Part shown: piece by piece, positions 7,605 through 16,896 of the stretch
Numbering within the stretch: the first letter of the stretch is position 1
How the letters are laid out: the number at the start of each line of letters is the position of its first letter
Assembly: GCF_001042675.1 (NCBI RefSeq)
Contig: NZ_AP012333.1
Location: 496,001 to 560,000, forward strand
Length of the DNA stretch: 64,000 nt
Direction of reading: 5' to 3'
Source of the DNA: Parascardovia denticolens DSM 10105 = JCM 12538
Lineage (GTDB): Bacteria > Actinomycetota > Actinomycetes > Actinomycetales > Bifidobacteriaceae
The notes under the pieces: generated by a model
The model's database searches: none
Told to the model about the DNA's origin: nothing
What the model saw: only the letters and a program-made list of their open reading frames with translations
Position numbers and translations under genes: made by a program

Positions 7605-9572
7605 CGATATCTCATCGTCGTTGATTCCCGGCGATGAAGGATTCACCAGTATATGCAGATCTTTCAGCAGCTTGTTTTTCGTCAGGGAAGGCAACTGACC
7701 TTTGCTCCTGGCGGCTGCCAGCCATGCGTCATAAGCCTTCTCAAGGGACTTTTCGTGTTCGTGAGAGAAGATGAAGGTGCTGGAATCCGGTGAAGAGTAG
7801 TCACGGTAGCCCTGGGGCTTGTCGTTTCGGTAGGTGAAGGGATTGACGTCGGAATATTTGAGCTGTACGCTGCTCCCATCCTTGAACAGAGGGTTGTCGT
7901 GGTCCATGCGTTTTTCGTAAAGGGACAGGCTGCGTTCAATCCGTTCTTGCTCTTTCTCCCCCATCTGCTGAAGGATGGCTTTGAATACGTCCGCCGCGGT
8001 GGAGAAACCGACGATGGGGATGGAAGAGAAGAGGGCACCCTCCATCCGCTGAAGGCCTTTGACAATAGCGGCTTGGGCGGCCGCGGTGAGGATGACGTAA
8101 TCGGAGCCGGTTTCGCCGTCGACGGCTACGTCTTTTTGCAGGAGGGAGAGCATGTTCGCCACATCTTGCGGATTGCCTGTGATGGTGACGGTCGTTGTGT
8201 AGACGGAATAATCAGGGGGTCCAAAAGGGATGATATGAGTGACATGCGGTGAATCAATGCGGAAAACAAGAAGCCGGGCCGTCGTCGCCACATGATGGTC
8301 TTTCGATATTCCGTCAACCGGCGCATACTTGATGACGTTGACATGCACTTGCGGGCCGTTGACATCCTCGGACCAGATGGCTTTCAGACCTTTCTTTATC
8401 TCCCTGGTCACGGGTGCGGCTATGGCCGAATCAAGCAGGCCTTTCACCATGGCGATGTCGCCCCAGCGGATGGCGGTTTTTGGATCTTCCAGACTGTTGC
8501 TCAAAGGGTTGTCCGCCAGGTAGTCCCTCGCCTTGTCCCGCATACGCTTCATGAAGGATGAAGCCTTGAAGCCGTAACCTTTGATACGCAAATCTAAGCC
8601 ATTGCCGTAGGGGCACTTCGAATGGCCGGGCATATTCACCGTCATCTGGCCGGTCGGCGCATACGACGCTGAGATTGCCTTCTCCAAGGCGGAGATTCCC
8701 TTCGGCCCGTCTTCGGACATGTCCGTCAAGGTCTTCATGGCGGTTTCGACGGTCTCATCGCTGACGATGTAACTGGGCAGGATGCTCAGCGCGCGCCAGA
8801 GGTCTGTGTTCGCCTTTCCGGAACCATGGGAGTAGAGTTCCTCCTTCGTGATTTTTCCGTCTTTCATCGCTTTCTGATAAGCTTTGAGCTCGGCGCCTTT
8901 CAGATAGTGCGAGGCGAAGGTGATCTCGACTTTCCGCGCTTCGCGTTCAAAATGGGACAGCCACGTCATATCCACAGGAGATCCGGAGACCATCTGGACC
9001 TCGGATGTCTTCACGGAATTCATGATGGTCCGCAGTGCCTGAGCTTCCTGGTAAAAGGAGGCGGACTTTCTTGTATATTCCTCGACGAGCCTGATCTTCC
9101 GTTCGAGTTCTGCCGCCCGCTGATCCAATGATTTTATCATCGTGTGGCATAATCTGATCCCTTGTTCCCGGACCAGGGGAAGGAGAGGATCCTTCGCATC
9201 AATTTTGCTGATGGCGGTAAGACGCTCTCCCCATGCGCGTTCTTCGGTATCCGCGGCTTGTATCGCTTTCCTGAGTTTATCCGTATCAACCGAGCCATCA
9301 GATTCCGAAGGCTCCAATTTGCCGGCGGCGGTCCTGTTCTTCCGGTCGCCATTGGCTAAGGCTTCGAAAAAGGCTTTCTGGGCGGCGGCGAATTGGGACT
9401 GCTCGTACAATTCCTTGTTCAAAGCTTTATAAGCCTTGCTTTTCAAACCATAGGAGTCGAAATCAAAGGAAGAGAGACGAGTGACCCACGCCTGGGCATC
9501 GCTGGCTTTCCCTTCCCAAAATCTGGCGTCGCGGTCCAGACTCGTCTTCAAAGCAGGTATGTTTATTCTCAC
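7401..9572 (-). CDS. LXG-like type VII secretion effector candidate (locus A)
   Basis: A 723-aa protein without signal peptide. The first 200 or so residues are helical and resemble LXG domains (INIPALKTSL; SYGLKSKAYKALNKELYEQ; SESDGSVDT). They align with the protein at 22359-24380, which opens KIQIPALKTEL and also has SESDGSVDT. A middle region of about 350 residues has no recognised domain but shares a glycine-rich hydrophobic stretch near residue 520 (SSIPIVGFSTAADVF). The end carries the FIAWCQQNAHLTY tail shared with the downstream orphans. Start GTG at 9572 follows a GAGGGG ribosome site. Export by an ESX/T7SS is inferred; no nuclease, NADase or other toxin motif was recognised. Confidence 0.6.
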   Translation of the reverse strand: MRINIPALKTSLDRDARFWEGKASDAQAWVTRLSSFDFDSYGLKSKAYKALNKELYEQSQFAAAQKAFFEALANGDRKNRTAAGKLEPSESDGSVDTDKLRKAIQAADTEERAWGERLTAISKIDAKDPLLPLVREQGIRLCHTMIKSLDQRAAELERKIRLVEEYTRKSASFYQEAQALRTIMNSVKTSEVQMVSGSPVDMTWLSHFEREARKVEITFASHYLKGAELKAYQKAMKDGKITKEELYSHGSGKANTDLWRALSILPSYIVSDETVETAMKTLTDMSEDGPKGISALEKAISASYAPTGQMTVNMPGHSKCPYGNGLDLRIKGYGFKASSFMKRMRDKARDYLADNPLSNSLEDPKTAIRWGDIAMVKGLLDSAIAAPVTREIKKGLKAIWSEDVNGPQVHVNVIKYAPVDGISKDHHVATTARLLVFRIDSPHVTHIIPFGPPDYSVYTTTVTITGNPQDVANMLSLLQKDVAVDGETGSDYVILTAAAQAAIVKGLQRMEGALFSSIPIVGFSTAADVFKAILQQMGEKEQERIERSLSLYEKRMDHDNPLFKDGSSVQLKYSDVNPFTYRNDKPQGYRDYSSPDSSTFIFSHEHEKSLEKAYDAWLAAARSKGQLPSLTKNKLLKDLHILVNPSSPGINDDEISAFIAWCQQNAHLTYKHDTTDPDGTHHHKGDTVKNDTFSNYDFIQKRFAKAHSVEDYQFDFEAQPEGH

Positions 9573-9777
9573 TGACGCACGTTCCCCTCATGTTTTCTCT
9601 TCGGGACCGTCTCCAGCATAGTGGGCCTGGAAGACAGTCGTTGGAGCCCATCGGCATCATGGCCAGTCAGGATGAGAGGGGGACCTGTGGGGGTACCGCT
9701 TCCCAGGGTTTCTTCGATGCCCGGCCTTGCGGCTGTGAGCCGTCATCCATACGGCAGCCGGGCTATCATAGGGGTCG

Positions 9778-9783
9778 TATAAT
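9778..9783 (+). promoter_or_regulatory. -10 box (TATAAT) of glyS
   Basis: A consensus TATAAT upstream of glyS. With transcription starting near 9790 the mRNA would have a leader of about 70 nt to the GTG at 9862. No T-box or other riboswitch structure is recognised in the leader. The 9573-9777 gap also has to hold the minus-strand promoter of locus A, which I could not pinpoint. Confidence 0.45.
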
Positions 9784-9861
9784 GTAGGGGAATCGATGGC
9801 CGTGTGCGAGCCTGACAAGGCGCACGCGGGACGATTGTGGACTGAGACCAAAGGATTTACC

Positions 9862-11304
9862 GTGGCAGAATCGAAACTTGAAGCAGTCACCCAACTGGCC
9901 AAACGCCGGGGGTTCGTCTTCCCCGCCGGGGAGATTTACGGCGGCACCCGCTCGGCCTGGGACTACGGCCCTCTGGGCGTGGCCCTCAAAGACAACATCA
10001 AGCATGAATGGTGGCGGTCCATGGTGACCACCCGCGGCGACGTGGTGGGGGTGGACACTTCCGTCATCCTTCCGTCCGAAGTCTGGGTCGCCTCTGGCCA
10101 CGTCAAGGTCTTCAACGATCCTTTGGTGGAGTGCCTTAACTGCCACAAGCGTTTCAGGGCGGATCACCTGGAGGAGCATTTCGAGGCCAAACACGGCCGT
10201 CAGCCTTCCGGCATGCTCGAGATCCCCTGCCCCGCCTGCGGAACCGTGGGCAAGTGGACCGAGCCCCGCGATTTCAACATGATGCTGCGCACCCACCTGG
10301 GGCCGGTCGAGGACGAAAACTCCCTCCATTACCTGCGGCCCGAAACCGCCCAGGGCATCTTCGTGGACTTCGCCCAAGTCCTGGGGACCTCCCGCCAGAA
10401 GCCGCCTTTCGGCATCGCCAACATGGGCAAGAGCTTCCGCAACGAAATCACCCCGGGGAACTTCATCTTCCGCACCCGTGAGTTCGAGCAGATGGAGATG
10501 GAGTTCTTCGTCAAGCCCGGAGAGGACGAGGAGTGGCATCAGTACTGGATCGACGCCCGCCGCGCCTGGTACATCGACCTGGGAGTCAACCCTGACAATC
10601 TTCGCCTTTATGAGCACCCTAAGGAGAAGCTCTCCCATTACTCCAAGCGGACGGTTGACATCGAGTACAAGTTCGGTTTCCAGGGCTCCGATTGGGGCGA
10701 GCTGGAAGGCATCGCCAACCGGACCGATTACGACTTGTCCGCCCACTCCCGGCATTCGGGCAAAGACCTGTCCTACTTCGACCCGGCTTCCGGCGAGCGT
10801 TACGTCCCTTACGTGATTGAGCCAGCCGCCGGTTTGACTCGGTCCCTCATGGCCTTCCTGGTGGATGCCTACGATGTGGATGAGGCTCCCAACACCAAGG
10901 GCGGGGTGGACACCCGTACAGTCCTCCGCCTGGATCCCCGCCTGTCCCCGGTCAAGGCCGCGGTTCTGCCTCTGTCCAAGCAGCCTGACCTGCAGAACAT
11001 CGCCCACCGGCTGGCTGACGAGCTGCGCGAGGATGATTGGGACATCGACTACGATGAGGCCGGCGCCATCGGTCGCCGTTACCGTCGTCAGGATGAGATC
11101 GGCACCCCCTTGTGCGTGACCGTGGACTTCGACACTGTGGACGACCAGGCCGTGACCATCCGCGAGCGCGACAGCATGAAGCAGGAACGCGTGGCCCTGG
11201 GCCGGGTGGCCGATTACGTCGGGTCTTTCATCAGGGACAAGCGCAATTCCTATCCTCGCACTCCGCAGGCGGTCGCTGAGGCGAAGGCGGACGAAAGGGG
11301 ATGA
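9862..11304 (+). CDS. glyS: Glycyl-tRNA synthetase (alpha2 type)
   Basis: A class II synthetase charging tRNA-Gly. It opens with the family hallmark [17 protein letters not shown], followed by [12 protein letters not shown] (motif 1 region), zinc-type Cys pairs (CLNC and CPAC around residues 92-130), TNM-type motif 2 region [19 protein letters not shown], and motif 3 [10 protein letters not shown]. The 480-aa length is right for the eukaryote-like single-subunit type. The GTG at 9862 has AAAGGA 6 nt upstream and gives the family N-terminus; an ATG at 9796 would add 22 unconserved residues. Confidence 0.93.
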   Translation: MAESKLEAVTQLAKRRGFVFPAGEIYGGTRSAWDYGPLGVALKDNIKHEWWRSMVTTRGDVVGVDTSVILPSEVWVASGHVKVFNDPLVECLNCHKRFRADHLEEHFEAKHGRQPSGMLEIPCPACGTVGKWTEPRDFNMMLRTHLGPVEDENSLHYLRPETAQGIFVDFAQVLGTSRQKPPFGIANMGKSFRNEITPGNFIFRTREFEQMEMEFFVKPGEDEEWHQYWIDARRAWYIDLGVNPDNLRLYEHPKEKLSHYSKRTVDIEYKFGFQGSDWGELEGIANRTDYDLSAHSRHSGKDLSYFDPASGERYVPYVIEPAAGLTRSLMAFLVDAYDVDEAPNTKGGVDTRTVLRLDPRLSPVKAAVLPLSKQPDLQNIAHRLADELREDDWDIDYDEAGAIGRRYRRQDEIGTPLCVTVDFDTVDDQAVTIRERDSMKQERVALGRVADYVGSFIRDKRNSYPRTPQAVAEAKADERG

Positions 11305-11311
11305 TTCCTCT

Positions 11312-12529
11312 GTGACTGACAGCCCTGAGAGCACCCGCGGGAGCGGGAGCCCATGTCCATCTTCGCCTTTGGCCCAGGCCTTGCCCGGCTTCATGCTGGG
11401 GGAGCATGAGGTCAAGAACCCGGTGATCCTGTCTCCCATGGCCGGGGTGACCAATTGGCCCTTCCGCCTGTTGTGCGAGGGCTATGGTCCTGACGGTCTT
11501 TACGTGGCCGAGATGATCACCGCCCGTGCCTTGACGGCCCGCAACCCCAAGGCCTTCCGCCTCTGCCGCTTCGCCCCTTCTGAGAAGTTCCGCTCCTTGC
11601 AGCTGTACGGGGTCAATCCTCTCGTCGTGGAAGAGGCGGCCAAGATGGTGGTGGACGGTGACATGGCCGACCATGTGGATCTCAATTTCGGCTGCCCGGT
11701 CCCTAAGGTGACCCGGCGCGGGGGAGGGTCGGCCCTGCCTTGGAAGACGGACCTCCTGCAGGACCTCATCCATCGGGTGGTGGCCGTCTGTCAGCCCGTC
11801 GGAATCCCCGTCACCGCCAAAATTCGGGTGGGGGTCGACGACGAGCATGAGACCATGATCGAGGCGGCCAAAATCATCGAAGGGGAAGGTTGCGCCTTCG
11901 TCACCCTCCACGCCCGCACCACGGCCCAGTATTACGGGGGCCACTCCGATTGGTCCCGCATCGCCCAGCTCAAGGAAGCCGTGTCCATTCCCGTCATCGG
12001 GAACGGCGACATCTGGACGGCCGAAGACGCCATGGCCATGGCCAGGCAGACCGGCTGCGACGGGGTGGCCATCGGCCGCGGCTGCCAGGGCCGCCCCTGG
12101 CTTTTCGGCGATATCAGGAACGCATTCGAGGGAAGGAACGAGCGGTTCGACCCGAGTCTGGCCCAGGTGGGGCAGACCATCGTGAAACACGCCCACTTTC
12201 TGACCGAGTTCTACGAGGGGGACGAAAATATGGCCGTGCATGACCTGCGCAAGCACATCGCCTGGTACCTCAAAGGTTTCCCGGTGGGGGGCAAGACCAG
12301 GGCCGCCTTCATGTCCTGCGAGACGATCGCCCAGGTGGAGGAGAGGCTCTCCCTCTTGGACCAGAACGCCCACCTGCCCGCTTCCCTGGCTGATAAGCCC
12401 CGGGGCCGCACCCGTTACGCCAAGAAAGTCCATCTGCCTTATGGATGGCTGGATTCGCGCCGTTTGACCGAGGAGGAAAAGAAGGCGGTCTACGAAGGCG
12501 GCGCTGACATCGAAGACGCTTCCTACTGA
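11312..12529 (+). CDS. dusB: tRNA-dihydrouridine synthase (DusB family)
   Basis: An FMN-dependent TIM-barrel enzyme that reduces specific uridines of tRNA with NADPH. Motifs: SPMAGVTNWPFR at the FMN site, LNFGCPVPKV with catalytic Cys128, KIRVG, HARTTAQYYGG, GNGDIW and GVAIGRGCQGRPW. The 405-aa protein has a family-specific C-terminal helical domain. It starts with GTG 7 nt after glyS and very likely shares its transcript. Confidence 0.9.
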   Translation: MTDSPESTRGSGSPCPSSPLAQALPGFMLGEHEVKNPVILSPMAGVTNWPFRLLCEGYGPDGLYVAEMITARALTARNPKAFRLCRFAPSEKFRSLQLYGVNPLVVEEAAKMVVDGDMADHVDLNFGCPVPKVTRRGGGSALPWKTDLLQDLIHRVVAVCQPVGIPVTAKIRVGVDDEHETMIEAAKIIEGEGCAFVTLHARTTAQYYGGHSDWSRIAQLKEAVSIPVIGNGDIWTAEDAMAMARQTGCDGVAIGRGCQGRPWLFGDIRNAFEGRNERFDPSLAQVGQTIVKHAHFLTEFYEGDENMAVHDLRKHIAWYLKGFPVGGKTRAAFMSCETIAQVEERLSLLDQNAHLPASLADKPRGRTRYAKKVHLPYGWLDSRRLTEEEKKAVYEGGADIEDASY

Positions 12530-12749
12530 CGGATCGAGCCTCCGCTTCGGGGTTCAACGCCTCCAAAGACGAAGAGGGTTTGACCCCGGCTGAGGCCAAT
12601 AAAATCAAGTCCTTACAAAATCTCCATCTTTTCACGTTCCAGACACACAAAATTCACTAAATGTCTATATTTTTTGGAAGTATCATATATGTCATTAGTT
12701 TTTTGCGTTAGAGTTGGGTGTAGAAAAACGCGATACGACAGGAGCAGGC

Positions 12750-14054
12750 ATGAGCGATCTCGATCTGAATGAAGAGCTGAGCAGCAAAGCCATCGAAGAG
12801 CTCGGCAGCAAGACGATTATCAAGGTCGTTGGCGTCGGCGGCGGCGGCGGCAACGCGGTCAACCGCATGATCGACGAAGGCATCAGCGGAGTGGAATTCG
12901 TAGCCATCAACACCGATATGAAGGACCTGGCCAAGAGCGACGCCGATATCCGCATCGCCTTGACCGATTCCTCCAGCCGCGGCCTCGGCGCCGGAGCCGA
13001 CCCCGAACGCGGAGCCAAGGCCGCCCAAGACCACCAGTCAGAAATCGAGCAGGTCCTCAAAGGGGCGGATATGGTCTTCGTGACCGCAGGCGAAGGCGGC
13101 GGCACCGGAACCGGGGCCAGCCCCATCGTGGCCCGGGCCGCCCGTCAGCAGGGGTCGGTCACCATCGGCGTGGTCACCAAGCCTTTCAGCTTCGAAGGCG
13201 GTCGCCGCATGGCCTCCGCCGAAGACGGCATTGACAAGCTCCGCAAGGAAGTGGACGCCCTCATCGTCATCCCCAACGACCGCCTGCGCGAGATGGACAC
13301 CCAGGACCTCAACATCCGCGAAGTCTTCCAACTGGCCGACTCCTCCCTTATGGCCGGAGTCCGTTGCATCACCGACCTGATCAACTCCACCAACCCCATG
13401 ATCAACGTGGACTTCCAGGACGTGAGCACCGTCCTGAGCAACGCCGGGACCGCCATGTTCGGCATCGGTTCCGCCCGTGGGGAAGACCGGGCGGTCCAGG
13501 CAGCCGAGAAGGCCATCAACTCCCCCCTGATCGACACCCCCATCGATGGGGCCACCAGCATGCTGGTCAACATCGCCGGTCCGACGGACATGGGCTTCCG
13601 CGAGTTCGAAGCCGCCGCCGACCTCATCTCCAAGTACGCCGCGGATGGCGCCACCATCATCACCGGTATCGTCAATGACGATTCCTACGGCGATGAAGTG
13701 GTGGTCTCCGTCATCGCCACCGGCTTCGAAGGCAGCCCGCGTGTCACTGCTTCCACCCAGGCCTCCCAGCCCGCCGGCAAGCTGATCGCCGAACCGGCAG
13801 CCGAGCCCGTGGCGGACAGCACGTCCGAACAGTTCGTCGTCCGCCCGGCCCAGAGGGACGAAACCGGGGAGCGCCCGGTGGTTCCTCCCGCTTCGACCGC
13901 CTCCCAAGCCGCTCCGGCTCCTCAGACTTCCCAGCCCGCTCCCGCCGCTCCGGAGCAAGCCTCCCAGCCTGTCCGTCCATCCCGTCCCGTCCAGCCCGAG
14001 ATCCCCGAACCCGATCCCGCCGGCGACCTGGACATCCCCGATTTCCTCCGCTGA
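12750..14054 (+). CDS. ftsZ: Cell division protein FtsZ
   Basis: The tubulin-like GTPase that forms the Z ring. Visible are VVGVGGGGGNAVNRM, the tubulin signature GEGGGTGTGASP, RGLGAGADP, and the C-terminal tail motif DLDIPDFLR for binding partners such as SepF. Length 434 aa. Between core and tail is a Pro/Ala/Ser/Gln-rich linker of about 110 residues. The ATG at 12750 is preceded by AGGAGCAGG; an in-frame TTG at 12714 is upstream. The 220-nt gap to dusB is AT-rich near the gene and probably holds the promoter. Confidence 0.95.
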   Translation: MSDLDLNEELSSKAIEELGSKTIIKVVGVGGGGGNAVNRMIDEGISGVEFVAINTDMKDLAKSDADIRIALTDSSSRGLGAGADPERGAKAAQDHQSEIEQVLKGADMVFVTAGEGGGTGTGASPIVARAARQQGSVTIGVVTKPFSFEGGRRMASAEDGIDKLRKEVDALIVIPNDRLREMDTQDLNIREVFQLADSSLMAGVRCITDLINSTNPMINVDFQDVSTVLSNAGTAMFGIGSARGEDRAVQAAEKAINSPLIDTPIDGATSMLVNIAGPTDMGFREFEAAADLISKYAADGATIITGIVNDDSYGDEVVVSVIATGFEGSPRVTASTQASQPAGKLIAEPAAEPVADSTSEQFVVRPAQRDETGERPVVPPASTASQAAPAPQTSQPAPAAPEQASQPVRPSRPVQPEIPEPDPAGDLDIPDFLR

Positions 14055-14115
14055 GGCCGCGGTTCCAGTCATTCTTAAGAATCCTTAGGGAGCAAGCTCG
14101 TGAAAGGAGTTGAAC

Positions 14116-14601
14116 ATGGCGAATCCATTCAAGGGGGCTATGTCTTTTTTCGGCCTGTCAAGCGCCGAGGAAGAGGATCAGGATCTGGCCGAATACGACC
14201 AGAAGCAAGGCGAGGGCGACTCCACTTTCGATGAAGACGCCAACGTGGCCCCCGGCCCCGCTTTCACCAGCCGCGAAGGCTCTTCTTCCTCCCTCCTTTC
14301 TCCCAGCCCAAGCCCGAGGTCGCGTATGAACCGCATCACCACCATCCATCCCAAGACTTACGAAGAGGCCCAGTTGGTCGGCCGGGCCCTGCGTGACGGC
14401 GTCCCCGTCGTCCTCAACCTGACCGGGGTGCCGGAGGCGGTCGCTTACCGAATCGTGGATTTCTCCGCCGGCGTGGTCTTCGGAGTGCGTGGCTCCATCG
14501 AACGCGTGACCCCGCGGGTCTTCCTCCTGTCTCCCGCCCAAGTGAACATCAAGGTGGAAGAAGTCGCCCAAGATAATGGGACCGCCGGCCTCTTCGACTA
14601 A
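14116..14601 (+). CDS. sepF: Cell division protein SepF
   Basis: SepF anchors FtsZ to the membrane in Gram-positives. The 161-aa protein begins with a membrane-binding amphipathic helix (ANPFKGAMSFFGL), has an acidic linker, and ends in the SepF domain: ITTIHPKTYEEAQLVGRAL, VPVVLNLTGVPEAVAYRIVDF and GVRGSIERVTPRVFLLSPA. A GAAAGGAG ribosome site precedes the ATG. It follows ftsZ by 61 nt as in most actinobacteria. Confidence 0.93.
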   Translation: MANPFKGAMSFFGLSSAEEEDQDLAEYDQKQGEGDSTFDEDANVAPGPAFTSREGSSSSLLSPSPSPRSRMNRITTIHPKTYEEAQLVGRALRDGVPVVLNLTGVPEAVAYRIVDFSAGVVFGVRGSIERVTPRVFLLSPAQVNIKVEEVAQDNGTAGLFD

Positions 14602-14607
14602 GGCTGG

Positions 14608-14613
14608 TACTAT
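14608..14613 (+). promoter_or_regulatory. -10 box (TACTAT), leaderless type
   Basis: TACTAT lies 6 nt upstream of the yggT ATG, immediately after the sepF stop. Confidence 0.45.
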
Positions 14614-14619
14614 TCTGGC

Positions 14620-14901
14620 ATGATCCTTTTGCAGATTTCGCATATCGTGCGCATCCTGCTGAGCGCTTACTTGGCTGTGCTGACCGTGCGCATGATCCTG
14701 GATTGGGTGGCCTTCCTGACCCACTGGCAGCCCGGCCGCGTCCTGTACCCGCTGGTCAACGCCGTCTACACCCTGACCACGCCGCCCATTCGCTGGATCG
14801 GGAAAATCATCCCACCCCTGCGTTTGGGGGCGGTGGCTCTGGATATGGGCTTCATGGTCCTCTATCTGCTGATTTCCCTTTTGATCGGCTTCCTTCCGTA
14901 G
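14620..14901 (+). CDS. YggT family membrane protein
   Basis: A 93-aa protein with two hydrophobic segments (residues 4-28 and 67-92) separated by the conserved YPLVNAVYTLTTPPIRW loop typical of the YggT family. It sits between sepF and divIVA as in other actinobacteria and Firmicutes. A role in cell division or envelope homeostasis is inferred from position only. A leaderless-type box precedes the start. Confidence 0.85.
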   Translation: MILLQISHIVRILLSAYLAVLTVRMILDWVAFLTHWQPGRVLYPLVNAVYTLTTPPIRWIGKIIPPLRLGAVALDMGFMVLYLLISLLIGFLP

Positions 14902-15031
14902 AGAATCAAGGGAATCATGAGAAGCTGGAGAGGGAAGCGGAAGGGAAGGCTTCTTCCCCTCCGGCCTTTTACTCCAATCATGATAGGATGAAACGGATAT
15001 TCCACCGGACGATTGCAAATCGGAGTTTATT

Positions 15032-15247
15032 ATGGCACTTTTGACACCAGGCGACATTCGCAGTAAGAAGATTCCGCTTGCAAGCCGCTTCAAGCAGGGC
15101 TATGACCTGGACGCCGTGGACGATTTCCTTGAGGAGTGCGCTCAGACGGTGGATGAGCTCGGCAAGCAGCAGTCCAAGACCCAGACGCGGTATACGGAAT
15201 CAGACGATGACGTTGTGAATTCCGACTTACCCCCGCTCTTTAGCTAG
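15032..15247 (+). CDS. Truncated DivIVA copy (N-terminal domain only)
   Basis: A 71-aa reading frame whose first 46 residues match full DivIVA with only a few changes (MALLTPGDIRSKKIPLASRF). It then ends in an unrelated acidic tail (DDDVVNSDLPPLFS). The upstream DNA is duplicated too: AATCGGAGTTTATTATGGC occurs before both genes, 286 bp apart. It retains the membrane-binding N-domain but not the coiled coil. It could be a remnant of unequal recombination or a small functional DivIVA-domain protein that competes with the full one. Confidence 0.65.
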   Translation: MALLTPGDIRSKKIPLASRFKQGYDLDAVDDFLEECAQTVDELGKQQSKTQTRYTESDDDVVNSDLPPLFS

Positions 15248-15317
15248 GGCGACGATACCTCAGCCGTGATAGGATGAAGAAGGTATTTTACCAAGCGATT
15301 ACAAATCGGAGTTTATT

Positions 15318-16823
15318 ATGGCACTTTTGACACCAGGCGATATTCGCAGTAAGAAGATTCCGCTTGCAAGCCGCTTCAACAAGGGCTATGACCTGGACAC
15401 CGTGGACGACTTCCTTGAGGAATGCGCTCAGACGGTGGATGAGCTCGGCAAGCAGTATAAGACGCAGACCCAGTCCTTGGGACCGGATGTCGCCGCTTTG
15501 AACACCAAGGTGTCTCAGTTGGTCGGCGAGAACGCGAAGCTGCGTAACGAGCTCAGCTCCGCCCAGGAGAAGCTGCAGCAGAGTGCCAGCGAGGCCCAGT
15601 CCTCGAGGTCCTCCCAGGAGTCCGAGGAAGCCGCAGCCGCCAAGGAAGAGCTGAAGGCGGCCAATGAGAAGGTGGAGGCCCTGTCCTCCCAAGCCGAGCA
15701 GGCGAAGGCTCAGATGGACACCCTGAGAGGTCAGAACGACCAGCTCAAGTCCCAGGTGGACCAGCTCAATGAACAGCTCAACCAGTTGACGGCCCAGGCC
15801 GCTCAGGGCGACTCTTCGGCCGAAGCTCTACAGCAGCAGATCGCCAGTCTCAAGTCCGAACGCGACGATTATCTCGCCCGCGGCGAAAAGCTGAGCCAGG
15901 AGCTGCAGGCCTCTCAGGTCTCCCTCCAGGATTCGGCCAGGAAGCTGGAAGAATCCCAGGTCCAGGCCCAAGCCCAGTCCCAGCAGGTGCTGGCCTTGCA
16001 GCAGAAGCTGCAGGAAGTCGGCAACGAACTCAGCGCCTCCCAGCAGCGCGAGGAGGCCTTGCGCCAGCAGGTGGCCGCCAATGAGCCGAGCAGCGAGACA
16101 GGCAGTCTGGAGAAGATCGCCGCCGCCGGAGACGAGAAGCAGGCGACTTCCGAGAAGGCGGCCCAGATGTTGGCCATGGCAATGGAATTGCACGACAAGT
16201 ATGTGAACAAGGGCAAGGATGAGGCCGCCCAGCTGGTCAACCAGGGACACGACGAGTACAACCAAGCCGTCGCCGAGGCCAACGCCTACTCCACCAGGAC
16301 CCGTAATGACGCCGACCAGTATTCCAAGGACACCCATAGCTCCGCAGACGCTTACGCGGCTCAGACCCGTAACGAGGCTGACCAATATTCCACCAAGACC
16401 CGTAACGAGGCCGATCAGTACGCCAAAGACACGCATGACGCCGTGGACGCCTACTCGGCCAAGACCCGCAACGACGCCGATAACTATTCCGCCGTCACCC
16501 GGTCCGAAGCCGATGAATATGCCAAACAACAGCGGGCCGACGGCGAGTCCTACGCGGCTCAAGTTCGACAGAACGCCGACGCCTACGACAACAAGACCCG
16601 TGGCGATGCCGACATGTATTCTCGTCAGGTCAAGGACAAGCTTTACGCCGACTCCAAGGTCATCGAAGGCAACATCGACAACCTCAAGCAGTTCGAGTCC
16701 GATTACCGCAGCCGCCTGACCAGCTTCCTCGGTCAGTTGGCCAATCAGATCAACAACTCCGACAATTTCCAGCAGCCCGGCCAGGAGCAGAGCCAGGCGG
16801 AAGCCTCGGGACAGCAGAACTAA
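15318..16823 (+). CDS. divIVA: DivIVA / Wag31 polar growth protein
   Basis: A 501-aa polar scaffold that recruits cell-wall synthesis. The N-terminal DivIVA domain (1-60) has the conserved PGDIRSKKIPLASRFNKGYD and VDDFLEECAQ. Residues 60-260 are Gln/Glu/Ala-rich coiled coil. Residues 320-440 form about ten copies of an 11-residue repeat, consensus TRNxADxYxxx with variants such as TRNEADQYSTK. The C-terminus contains a last helix and a Gln-rich tail. It is much longer than mycobacterial Wag31 (about 260 aa) because of the coiled coil and repeats. Ribosome site CGGAG lies 8 nt upstream. Confidence 0.9.
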   Translation: MALLTPGDIRSKKIPLASRFNKGYDLDTVDDFLEECAQTVDELGKQYKTQTQSLGPDVAALNTKVSQLVGENAKLRNELSSAQEKLQQSASEAQSSRSSQESEEAAAAKEELKAANEKVEALSSQAEQAKAQMDTLRGQNDQLKSQVDQLNEQLNQLTAQAAQGDSSAEALQQQIASLKSERDDYLARGEKLSQELQASQVSLQDSARKLEESQVQAQAQSQQVLALQQKLQEVGNELSASQQREEALRQQVAANEPSSETGSLEKIAAAGDEKQATSEKAAQMLAMAMELHDKYVNKGKDEAAQLVNQGHDEYNQAVAEANAYSTRTRNDADQYSKDTHSSADAYAAQTRNEADQYSTKTRNEADQYAKDTHDAVDAYSAKTRNDADNYSAVTRSEADEYAKQQRADGESYAAQVRQNADAYDNKTRGDADMYSRQVKDKLYADSKVIEGNIDNLKQFESDYRSRLTSFLGQLANQINNSDNFQQPGQEQSQAEASGQQN

Positions 16824-16861
16824 AGAGCAAACAGCAGTCGTGACCCGGCGAAACCCGCCGC

Positions 16862-16890
16862 TTGTCTGGGTGGCTACCAACGGATAAGAT
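16862..16890 (+). promoter_or_regulatory. Promoter of lspA (TTGTCT-N17-TAAGAT)
   Basis: A -35-like TTGTCT at 16862-16867 and TAAGAT at 16885-16890 are spaced by 17 nt; the lspA ATG follows 6 nt later, so the transcript is probably leaderless. A small hairpin (CGGCG / CGCCG, 16846-16860) is just upstream. Confidence 0.6.
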
Positions 16891-16896
16891 GGGGTC

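Noticed and set aside
9573-9861. T-box riboswitch upstream of glyS
   Set aside because: No T-box sequence or specifier loop found; only a TATAAT box and a short leader are visible.
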